This document shows positions 6,883 to 12,450 of a stretch of DNA of 12,450 nt, one piece after another (the stretch's first letter is position 1; every line of letters begins with the position of its first letter). The notes beneath the pieces are model-generated. The model worked only from the letters and a program-made list of their open reading frames with translations, made no database searches and had not been told where the DNA came from. Location of the stretch: the NCBI GenBank assembly GCA_964602525.1, contig CAZRSA010000085.1, positions 1 to 12,450 on the forward strand, in the 5' to 3' direction. Source of the stretch: Lentisalinibacter sp964602525. Lineage in GTDB: Bacteria; Pseudomonadota; Gammaproteobacteria; Steroidobacterales; Woeseiaceae. Both the position numbers and the translations under genes were made by a program.

Positions 6883-7791
6883 TCAGCCGCCGGCGTCCCT
6901 GCCGGTGCCCCGCATGAAGTCCACCACCACCCGGGCCAGCTCGGGGCCGCGGTCTTCCTGCAGGAAATGCCCGCCGCCGCGGATGGTCGTATGGCGCTGG
7001 CCCTCCGCGCCGGGAATGCGCGCCCGGGCCACCTCGTCCATGCCGCGGGTAATCGGGTCCCTGTCGCTGAAGGCCGTCAGGAACGGTTTGTCCCAGCGTT
7101 CCAGGACCTCCCAGGCCCTGCGGTTCGCCGGCGCCGCCGGGTCGTCCGGCCGGGTGGGGACCAGCGGCGGGAAGGCCCGGGCGCCGGCCTTGTAGCGTGA
7201 CGAGGGGAAGGGCGCGTCGTAGGCGGCGATCACCTCCGCGGACAGCTGCGTGGTGGTGCCCCGGTCCACGATGCGGCCGATGGGGAACCAGGGGCTCCAG
7301 CGGGCGAACAGCTGCCACGCCCGGAACGCGGCAGGCAGCTGCTGGTCGCCGGTGGGCAGGCCACCGTTCGCCAGCACGATGCCGCTGAAGCGCTCCGGGT
7401 TCTCGGCGGCCAGCCTGAGGCCGAGCAGCGAGCCCCAGTCCTGGCAGACCAGGGTCACGTCCGTGAGGTCCAGACCCAGCAGAAAGGCCGTCAGCCAGTC
7501 CATGTGGCGCTGGTAGCTGTAATCCGCCACCGCGGCCGGCTTGTCCGACTTGCCGAAGCCGATCAGGTCCGGGGCCACCGCGCGGTGGCCGGCTTCGACG
7601 ACGAGCGGGATCATGTGGCGGTAGAGATAGGACCAGCTCGGCTCGCCGTGCAGCAGCAGCACCGGCCGGCCGTCCCGCGGACCCTCGTCCACGTAGTGCA
7701 TTGCCAGGCCCTGCACCTCCGTCCAGCGCTCGGCGAACGGATAGCCGGGCAGATCCCGGAATCGCTCCGGCGGCGTTTTCAGGACTTGCAT
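6883..7791 (-). CDS. Haloalkane dehalogenase-like alpha/beta hydrolase (class I)
   Basis: This 302-residue soluble hydrolase is of the type that replaces a halogen on an alkane by hydroxyl through an Asp-ester intermediate. The start at 7791 is chosen because it has GGGAG five bases upstream and because MQVLKTPPERFRDLPGYPF lines up with the N-terminus of DhlA-type enzymes; an in-frame ATG at 7821 is less likely. Visible motifs are the oxyanion motif H48-G-E-P-S-W53, PDLIGFGKSDKP (74-84), the nucleophile elbow with Asp118-Trp119 (QDWGS), a Trp-rich cap (W159, W165, W168), the probable acid Asp245 (FSDRDP) and His275 (GGGHFLQED). HGEP and DW are what class-I haloalkane dehalogenases carry. An epoxide hydrolase or other dehalogenase remains possible. 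It may share a transcript with the two genes upstream on this strand. It converges on the preceding + gene with only 6 bases between. Confidence 0.82.
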   Translation of the reverse strand: MQVLKTPPERFRDLPGYPFAERWTEVQGLAMHYVDEGPRDGRPVLLLHGEPSWSYLYRHMIPLVVEAGHRAVAPDLIGFGKSDKPAAVADYSYQRHMDWLTAFLLGLDLTDVTLVCQDWGSLLGLRLAAENPERFSGIVLANGGLPTGDQQLPAAFRAWQLFARWSPWFPIGRIVDRGTTTQLSAEVIAAYDAPFPSSRYKAGARAFPPLVPTRPDDPAAPANRRAWEVLERWDKPFLTAFSDRDPITRGMDEVARARIPGAEGQRHTTIRGGGHFLQEDRGPELARVVVDFMRGTGRDAGG

Positions 7792-7796
7792 GGCCG

Positions 7797-7801
7797 CTCC
7801 C
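7797..7801 (-). promoter_or_regulatory. Shine-Dalgarno site deciding the dehalogenase start
   Basis: On the minus strand GGGAG lies five bases before the ATG at 7791. The alternative ATG at 7821 has no such sequence, so 7791 is preferred. Confidence 0.55.
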
Positions 7802-7858
7802 GCTGCTGGCAACGCCCTCATTCTCGGGCCGTGCCGTGCCGCGGCGCAAGCGGAGTCC

Positions 7859-9058
7859 TCAGCCGAGGCTGCGGCCGGCGAACCAGGCGAGGCCCAGACC
7901 GCACAGCACGGCGGCCAGCAGCGTCTGGACGGGTTCCGCCCGCCGCATCCGGAACAGCCGGCCCAGCACGGCGGCCGCGGCCAGCGCGGCGGCCACCAGC
8001 GCCAGCTGGCCGAGCTCGACGCCGAGGTTGAAGGCCACCAGCGGCACGGCGACGGCGTCCCCGGGCAGGCCCGTCTCCAGCAGGAAGCCGGCGAAGCCGA
8101 GGCCGTGGATCAGTCCGAACAACACGGCGACGGCGCCGAGAAAGCCGCTGCGCCGCGTGCGCTCGTCGAGTTCGCCTGCCAGGGCCAGGTAGCAGGCGGA
8201 GAACAGTGCCAGTCCGAGGTAGGCCGCGAGGCCCCGCGCCGGCAGTCCGGCGAGTGACCAGGCAGCGAGCCCGGCGAGTGCGGCCACGGCGGCGGCGGCC
8301 AGCGCGAGCCCGCGCCAGTAGCCGTCCCTGAGTGCGACGGTCTCGGCGGCGACGAGGGCGATGGTGTAGCCGATGAAGGCCTCGACCCGCGGCGGCGAGG
8401 CCTGCACCAGACCGGTGACCGCGAGCGAGAGGGTCACGCTGTGCCCGACGGTGAAGCCCGTGACGGCGATGACCACGTTGCGCCAGCGCGCGGCGGCCAG
8501 CAGCAGGGCCAGCAGGAAGGCGATGTGGTCCGGCCCGCTCAGGATATGGTCGAACCCGAGGCGCAGGTAATCGCCGAAGCCCGACGCGCGGCCCGCCCCG
8601 GCATCGCCGCCGTCCAGGCGGAAGTCCGGGTCGCCCTCCCGGATCAGCGACTCGGTGAGCGTGCCGGCCTGCCGCGCGAAATGGGTGTGTCCCTGCACCC
8701 GGTCGAAGAGCACGCCGAGCCGCACGGAGCGCGGCGCCCCGTCGCAGGCATAGCGCAGTTCCACCCGCACGTAGCCGGCCTCCGCGGTCAGCGGTTGGGC
8801 CGCCGTCGGCGTGCAGGCCCCGGCGGCGGAGCGCAGGCTGACCCGGTCGGCCAGGTAATCCGCGAAGACCTCGGCCAGCGGCCGGCCGTCCCGGGTTACC
8901 TCCGGCAGGCGGGTGACCTCCCGGGCCGGCACCGTCACGATGCCGGCGGCGCGCTCGCCCGAGAGCTGCCACTCGGACCAGGATTCGCTGCGCGTGTGGC
9001 CGGTCGCCGTACCGGTCACGAGGCACAGGACGAGGAGTGCGGCGGCGGCCCGGCTCAC
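7859..9058 (-). CDS. HupE/UreJ-family membrane protein
   Basis: This 399-residue protein has a signal sequence (about 4-20, ending TATGH), a periplasmic beta-rich domain (about 21-160) and a polytopic membrane half (about 168-395) with six or seven hydrophobic segments. The membrane half carries the conserved polar motifs of the HupE/UreJ group: FDHILSGPDHIAFLLALLL (H171, D177, H178), FTVGHSVTLSLA (H206), FGLIHGLGFAGFLLE (H318) and FNLGVELGQ (N344, E348). Small HupE/UreJ proteins take up nickel for hydrogenase or urease; this two-domain form is widespread in bacteria without those enzymes, and its cargo is not established. The GTG start at 9058 overlaps the TGA of the upstream PPIase-like gene as GTGA and puts the signal peptide at the N-terminus. 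No nickel enzyme is in the window. Confidence 0.85.
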   Translation of the reverse strand: MSRAAAALLVLCLVTGTATGHTRSESWSEWQLSGERAAGIVTVPAREVTRLPEVTRDGRPLAEVFADYLADRVSLRSAAGACTPTAAQPLTAEAGYVRVELRYACDGAPRSVRLGVLFDRVQGHTHFARQAGTLTESLIREGDPDFRLDGGDAGAGRASGFGDYLRLGFDHILSGPDHIAFLLALLLAAARWRNVVIAVTGFTVGHSVTLSLAVTGLVQASPPRVEAFIGYTIALVAAETVALRDGYWRGLALAAAAVAALAGLAAWSLAGLPARGLAAYLGLALFSACYLALAGELDERTRRSGFLGAVAVLFGLIHGLGFAGFLLETGLPGDAVAVPLVAFNLGVELGQLALVAAALAAAAVLGRLFRMRRAEPVQTLLAAVLCGLGLAWFAGRSLG

Positions 9059-9957
9059 GGCCCGGCGGTCTCGATGTCTGCCCGTCCCCGCAACTCGTCG
9101 AGATAGCGAGCCAGCGCCGTGTCCATCTGCGCCCGTCGCCAGGCCACCTCGACCCGGTCGCGGATGGCCGCGAAGGCGGGTGCCTCGGCCTCGCTGCGAG
9201 CGATCACCCGGGCGACGATCCAGCGCCCGGCGTAGGGCAGCGGTGCCAGCCACTCACCCGGCGGCGCCTCGGCCAGCGCTCGGGTGAGGCGGGGGCCGAG
9301 GTAGTCGCGCAATTTGGCCGGCGGCAGCAGGGCGTCCGGCAGGTCGGCTACAGGGGCAGCCGGAGACCCGCCGGCGCCACCGCCCGCCTGCAGCCTCCGG
9401 CGCAGGGCCCGGGCCGACGCCTCGTCCGGCGCCGCCAGCGCCTCGGCGCGCAGCCGCGGTGCGCCGGCGAACAGGGAGCGATTGTCCGCATACCAGGCGC
9501 GCAGCTCGCCCTCCGCCGGTGGTCGGGCGGCGGCGTCCCGGGTGATGCGGCGGATCATGGCGTCCACCAGCGCGTCGCGCGCCGCACGGTCGGAGTGGCC
9601 CAGGTCGAGTTCCAGTGCCCGCTGCACCAGCAGCTCCTCCTCGACGAGCCGCCGCAGTATCCAGGCTCTGTCCCCGGCATCGAGGCGGTCCCGGGAGTCG
9701 CTGCCCAGCGCGGCGAGGGCGTCGGCGAGTTCGGTGTTGCCGATGAGACGTTCGTTGACCCGCGCCGCGGCGTCCGCCGGCAGCCCGCGGGGCGCGTCGG
9801 CGGCGAGCAGGCCGTAGACCGCGAGCCCGACACCGGCGCAGGCCCCGACGGCGAGCGTTGCGATATTCCGGGGATTGCCGCGGGGGATATTCCGGGGCCG
9901 ACGGTCGTCCGTGCCGGTGCCTTGCGGGTTGTCGCTCGCCTCGCTCACCGTGGGCAT
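9055..9957 (-). CDS. Membrane-anchored parvulin-like peptidyl-prolyl isomerase, probably non-catalytic
   Basis: This 300-residue protein has a charged N-terminus (1-31), one transmembrane anchor (about 32-53) and a periplasmic part. A SurA/PpiC-like N-terminal helical region (WILRRLVEEELLVQRALELDLG, then a helix, then ELRAWYADNRSLF) is followed by a PpiC-type domain (about 165-255) and a C-terminal helix (about 260-292). That order matches PpiC-family proteins. The domain lacks the two histidines usual in active parvulins: the expected HIL strand reads LRAEALAAP and the final GYHIV-like strand reads YAGRWIVARVIAR. A chaperone or assembly role is therefore likelier than isomerase activity. The start may be ATG 9957 or GTG 9948, because a TATAAT box overlaps the ATG. 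The stop is coupled to the HupE-like gene, whose product could be its client. Confidence 0.78.
   Translation of the reverse strand: MPTVSEASDNPQGTGTDDRRPRNIPRGNPRNIATLAVGACAGVGLAVYGLLAADAPRGLPADAAARVNERLIGNTELADALAALGSDSRDRLDAGDRAWILRRLVEEELLVQRALELDLGHSDRAARDALVDAMIRRITRDAAARPPAEGELRAWYADNRSLFAGAPRLRAEALAAPDEASARALRRRLQAGGGAGGSPAAPVADLPDALLPPAKLRDYLGPRLTRALAEAPPGEWLAPLPYAGRWIVARVIARSEAEAPAFAAIRDRVEVAWRRAQMDTALARYLDELRGRADIETAGP
9862..9897 (-). repeat. Short in-gene direct repeat (12 bases, period 24)
   Basis: GATATTCCGGGG occurs at 9862-9873 and again at 9886-9897. On the minus strand each copy encodes Pro-Arg-Asn-Ile in the cytoplasmic tail just before the membrane anchor of the PPIase-like protein. 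It looks like a small local duplication of 8 codons. Confidence 0.6.
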
Positions 9958-9961
9958 TATA
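9956..9961 (-). promoter_or_regulatory. Consensus -10 box TATAAT for the leftward operon
   Basis: The minus strand reads TATAAT exactly, and its last two bases are the first two of the annotated ATG (9957). Transcription would begin near 9949-9948, beyond that ATG and right at an in-frame GTG (9948-9946). The distance from box to GTG is seven bases, the same as for the gene at 4778. No recognisable -35 is seen; its place overlaps the -10 box of the rightward gene. Confidence 0.5.
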
Positions 9962-9974
9962 GGGTCCGCTCCGG

Positions 9975-9980
9975 TACATT
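9975..9980 (+). promoter_or_regulatory. -10 box TACATT for the rightward SDR-esterase pair
   Basis: TACATT at 9975-9980 would start transcription near 9987, giving a leader of about 24 bases that includes GGAGG (9999-10003), seven bases before the ATG at 10011. No clear -35 is seen. It is back-to-back with the leftward TATAAT, 13 bases apart. Confidence 0.45.
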
Positions 9981-10010
9981 ACGCCGCTGGACGACGGCGG
10001 AGGATACGCT

Positions 10011-10832
10011 ATGACGACCCTCGACGGCGCGACGGTGCTCGTGACCGGTGCCTGCGGCGGTTTCGGCCGGGAGATGATGCGCCAGTTCCTGGCGGCGGGC
10101 AGCCGGCTGATCGTGACCGACCGGGACGCGACGGCACTGGCCGAGGCCGTCCGGGGCATCCGGTCGGAGGCCGGCGGGCGCGGTGAGGTGCGTGCGGTGC
10201 TCGAGGCCGATCTCTCCTGCCGGGAGGGTTGCGAACGGCTCTGCGCCGACGCCACCGCGGTGGCCGTGCCGGACATCCTCGTGAACAACGCGGGCATCGG
10301 TATGAGCGGGCGTATCGACCAGATTCCCTGGCAGCAGTGGGAGACCCTGATGCAGGTGAACCTGCTCTCGGTGATGCGTCTCACCGGGCTCCTCCTGCCG
10401 CCCATGCTCGAACGCGGCTCGGGCCACGTCGTCAACATCTCCTCCATCGCGGGCTGGGTGGCGGCGGGCGGCATGTCCGTCTACTCCGCCTCCAAGTTCG
10501 GCGTGCGCGGCTTCGGCGACAGTCTGGCGAGGGACCTGGAGGACACCGGCCTGCGGGTGACCACCGTATTCCCGTTCTTCAGCCGCACGCCGATCCTGGA
10601 CTCCATCCAGTTCGGCGAGTACCCGCCTCGCAAGGTACCCGACGACATCGTCACGGATCCGGGCGACGTCGTCCGCGCGATCCTGAAGGGCATCCGGGAG
10701 GAGCGGGAGTACGTCTTCCCGGATCCCACCGCGCGCCGGCTGCATCGGCTGCAGCGCTTCTTTCCCCGCCTCGTGCTGTGGTTCGGCCGGCGGTTCGAGG
10801 AGCGTACGCGGGCGGCGGGCGAGCCGGGCTAG
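10011..10832 (+). CDS. Short-chain dehydrogenase/reductase (classical SDR)
   Basis: This 273-residue cytoplasmic NAD(P)-dependent oxidoreductase has the full classical SDR set: the dinucleotide motif T12-G-A-C-G-G-F-G19, N92-N-A-G95, and the catalytic Ser145, Tyr158 and Lys162 (NISSIAG, then YSASK). Asp at the end of beta-2 (LIVTDRDA) suggests a preference for NAD(H), though the Arg right after it makes this uncertain. A basic, aromatic C-terminal tail (about 240-262, LHRLQRFFPRLVLWFGRRFEE) extends past the core and could bind membrane; similar tails occur in lipid- or retinol-acting SDRs. The ATG at 10011 has GGAGG seven bases upstream. The esterase gene follows after 13 bases, so a shared substrate (an ester, alcohol or lipid) is a reasonable inference. 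The true substrate is unknown. Confidence 0.9.
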   Translation: MTTLDGATVLVTGACGGFGREMMRQFLAAGSRLIVTDRDATALAEAVRGIRSEAGGRGEVRAVLEADLSCREGCERLCADATAVAVPDILVNNAGIGMSGRIDQIPWQQWETLMQVNLLSVMRLTGLLLPPMLERGSGHVVNISSIAGWVAAGGMSVYSASKFGVRGFGDSLARDLEDTGLRVTTVFPFFSRTPILDSIQFGEYPPRKVPDDIVTDPGDVVRAILKGIREEREYVFPDPTARRLHRLQRFFPRLVLWFGRRFEERTRAAGEPG

Positions 10833-10845
10833 GGCGGGCGCGGTC

Positions 10846-11772
10846 ATGATCAGCCTGAGGGCCAGACTCACCCGGGCGCTGCTGCGCCTGCGCGTGCGCT
10901 TGCGCAAGCCGGACGCACCCATGCCCGAGAGGCGCGCGCGGCTCGACCGGCTCGGCGGGGCCATCAGCGCAGCGGACGGCGTCGACGTGGATCCCGAGGA
11001 GATCGGCGGCCTGTACGCGGAATGGCTCGTCCCGCCGGGCGCCGCAGAGGACGAGGTGATCCTCTACCTGCACGGCGGTGCCTACACGGCAGGCTCCTGC
11101 GCCAGCCACCGCAATGCCGTCTCCCACATCGCCCGGGCCGCCGGCATACGGCTGCTCGTGCCCGAGTACCGGCTGGCGCCGGAGCATCCGTTCCCGGCCG
11201 CGGTGGAAGACGGTGTATTCGCCTACCGCTGGCTGCTGGATCGGGGAGTGCCTGCGCGCAAGGTGATCCTCGCCGGGGATTCGGCCGGCGGCGGCCTGGC
11301 GCTGGCGGTCATGGTGGCGGCGCGGGACGAGAGCCTGCCGCTGCCCGGCGCCGCGGCGCTCATCTCGGCGTGGACTGACCTGGCCGCCACCGGCGGGTCA
11401 CTGAAGAGCCGCAACGACAAGGATCCCTGGTTCGATGCCGACGAGATCGCACCGATGGCGCGGAACTACCACCGCGACACGGATGCCCGCCATCCGCTGG
11501 TCTCACCGCTGTACGCGTCGCTGGAGGGCCTGCCGCCGCTCATGCTGCAGGTGGGCGACCACGAGGTCCTGTTGGACGATTCGACCCGGCTGGCCGAGAA
11601 GGCGCGGGAGGCGGGCGTGGACGTCACGCTGCGGGTGTGGCCCGGCATGTGGCACGTCTGGCATTTCTTCGTGGGGCGCATGCCCGAGGCGAAGCAGGCC
11701 ATCCTGGAAATGGCGGCCTTCCTGGAGGCGCGTATGGCTGTCGCCCGACGGGCCGCCGCCGGGGACAGTTAA
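10846..11772 (+). CDS. Alpha/beta hydrolase, hormone-sensitive-lipase-type esterase (family IV)
   Basis: This 308-residue esterase has the family IV hallmarks: oxyanion motif H76-G-G-A79 in LYLHGGAYTAGS, YRLAPEHPFPAAVED (108-122), nucleophile elbow G144-D-S146-A-G148, acid Asp238 in QVGDHEVLLDDS, and His270 in GMWHVWH. These define a Ser146/Asp238/His270 triad. There is no signal peptide, although the first 25 residues are strongly basic (RARLTRALLRLRVRLRK) and may touch membrane or nucleic acid. The family hydrolyses short to medium acyl esters. The start at ATG 10846 has only a weak GGGCGG-like site 13 bases after the SDR stop, which suggests translation from the same mRNA. The last codons (Gly-Asp-Ser-stop) lie inside a long inverted repeat, so the C-terminus may have been set by insertion of that element. 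Confidence 0.9.
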   Translation: MISLRARLTRALLRLRVRLRKPDAPMPERRARLDRLGGAISAADGVDVDPEEIGGLYAEWLVPPGAAEDEVILYLHGGAYTAGSCASHRNAVSHIARAAGIRLLVPEYRLAPEHPFPAAVEDGVFAYRWLLDRGVPARKVILAGDSAGGGLALAVMVAARDESLPLPGAAALISAWTDLAATGGSLKSRNDKDPWFDADEIAPMARNYHRDTDARHPLVSPLYASLEGLPPLMLQVGDHEVLLDDSTRLAEKAREAGVDVTLRVWPGMWHVWHFFVGRMPEAKQAILEMAAFLEARMAVARRAAAGDS

Positions 11773-11801
11773 CTCGATTCGGAATCGAGTTAACCGTCCC
11801 C
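11761..11801. repeat. 41-base inverted repeat between convergent genes (REP-like or bidirectional terminator)
   Basis: Two 20-base arms (11761-11780 and 11782-11801) pair with a single A/C mismatch at 11767/11795. The left arm begins GGGGACAGTTAAC and the right arm ends GTTAACCGTCCCC. The TAA stop of the esterase (11770-11772) lies in the left arm. The next gene, on the opposite strand, ends at 11842, so the hairpin stands at the end of both transcripts. No T-run follows on either side. The GGGGACnG head resembles palindromes spread by REP-associated transposases (recollection, not a search). The remaining bases to 11841 show nothing else. Confidence 0.7.
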
Positions 11802-11841
11802 GTATCTTGCCAGCGGAAACGGTCTGGCCAGGGAGAGTCGT

Positions 11842-12450
11842 CTAGATCGTGCCGTTCACGATCGGCTGGAAGGCGGTGAGGCTGTCCCGGAGCTGGTTGT
11901 TGCCGAGGCCGTTGTTCGGGAACAGCGTGGGGAACCGGCCCTGGTCGCCGTGCAGCGCCATGTAGTTCAGGATCACCGTCTCGACCAGCAGGTTGACGTT
12001 GTTCGCCGCCGGGGTCGAGGCGTTCTGCACCGAGCCGTCCGCCTGGAACCAGCCGATCTGCTGGTGGCGTTCCGGCCCGCCGTTGATATCCATCAGCTGG
12101 GGCCTGCCGCCCGGGTTGTAGACCAGGAAGAACGAGGCCGCGGTGGACTGATTGTCGCTGACCCACTCGAACTTGCCGCGTCCTTCCTCGGAGTTGTCGA
12201 CAGTACCGTTGGCCGACAGCGAGCCGTCGCTGAATACGTAGAGCATCAGCGGCAGGCCCTTGCGGGCGGCGTACTCCAGGCAGGCGCCCATGCAGCGGCC
12301 CGCGCGGAAGTCGCGCACCTCGCCGGTGCGCCGGGCGCCGCCGTGATAATCATAGCCGCCCATGGCCACCGTGCCGGCGCCGGCGAAACCGTTCACCACC
12401 ATCTTCATGACGGCGGCGGTCTTGCGGAATTCCCGCTCGCCCTCGTAGTC
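11842..12450 (-). CDS. DUF1501-like protein, C-terminal part (partial; sometimes annotated GspF)
   Basis: The frame is open to the window edge on the minus strand and stops with TAG at 11844-11842, giving the last 202 residues. An ATG at 12408 is internal, since family-like sequence (DYEGEREFRKTAAV) continues upstream of it. Seen are GGYDYHGG, a helix with CMGACLEYAARKGLPL, YVFSDGSLSANG, DNQSTAASFFLVYNPGGRPQL, and a C-terminal helix region ending NLLVETVILNYMALHG and LTAFQPIV. The GG(W/Y)D(T/Y)H plus later Asp pattern is what DUF1501 proteins, related to sulfatases and alkaline phosphatases, carry; D and H would be candidate metal ligands. I recall very similar proteins labelled general secretion pathway protein GspF, which I think is a misnomer, because no GspF membrane helices are visible here. 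Function is unknown. Confidence 0.7.
   Translation of the reverse strand, partial: DYEGEREFRKTAAVMKMVVNGFAGAGTVAMGGYDYHGGARRTGEVRDFRAGRCMGACLEYAARKGLPLMLYVFSDGSLSANGTVDNSEEGRGKFEWVSDNQSTAASFFLVYNPGGRPQLMDINGGPERHQQIGWFQADGSVQNASTPAANNVNLLVETVILNYMALHGDQGRFPTLFPNNGLGNNQLRDSLTAFQPIVNGTI

Noticed and set aside
7818..9026. A second 402-codon minus-strand frame across the HupE-like gene
   Set aside because: It is a frame-shifted shadow of the HupE-like gene, Arg/Gly-rich and without the membrane motifs.
1..12450. CRISPR array, tRNA, rRNA, integrase or transposase
   Set aside because: No regularly spaced repeats, cloverleaf-like sequences or recombinase motifs were found. The only repeats are two palindromes and one 12-base in-gene duplication.

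Overview
This window reads as chromosomal DNA from a GC-rich Gram-negative bacterium, most likely a gammaproteobacterium. It holds a TolC / periplasmic adaptor / RND pump set, genes packed with 4-base overlaps, and several exported or inner-membrane proteins. The lineage call rests on gene content and codon use only. I see no rRNA, tRNA, CRISPR array, integrase or transposase, and nearly every base is accounted for. Both end genes are cut by the window edge.

Region 1 (1-4686, + strand) is a tripartite efflux operon: the C-terminal end of a TolC-family outer-membrane channel, a membrane-anchored HlyD-type adaptor, and a complete 1066-residue RND permease. The first two genes overlap by GTGA. 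The second and third are 4 bases apart.

Region 2 (4687-6876, + strand) starts with a 28-base perfect palindrome and then an extended -10 box placed so that transcription would begin almost at the ATG (a probable leaderless mRNA). It encodes a ThDP-dependent enzyme annotated in its family as acetolactate synthase large subunit-like. A small exported START/SRPBCC-like protein is coupled to it by another GTGA overlap.

Region 3 (6883-9957, - strand) reads leftwards from a divergent promoter. It contains a membrane-anchored parvulin-like protein that appears to lack the catalytic histidines, a HupE/UreJ-type membrane protein overlapping it by GTGA, and, after a 67-base gap, a class-I haloalkane dehalogenase-like alpha/beta hydrolase with a complete catalytic set.

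Region 4 (9958-11772, + strand) holds the divergent promoter region, a classical short-chain dehydrogenase and a hormone-sensitive-lipase-type esterase, 13 bases apart and probably co-transcribed.

Region 5 (11761-12450) has a 41-base near-perfect inverted repeat that carries the esterase stop codon. It lies between the esterase and a convergent gene on the minus strand, which is the C-terminal part of a DUF1501-like protein (sometimes named GspF-like).

I did not find a convincing new defence or mobile system. The observations most worth following are the two probable leaderless starts with identical 7-base spacing, the overlapping divergent promoters at 9956-9980, the two palindromes, the likely non-catalytic PPIase paired with HupE, and the ThDP-enzyme / exported START-like pair.
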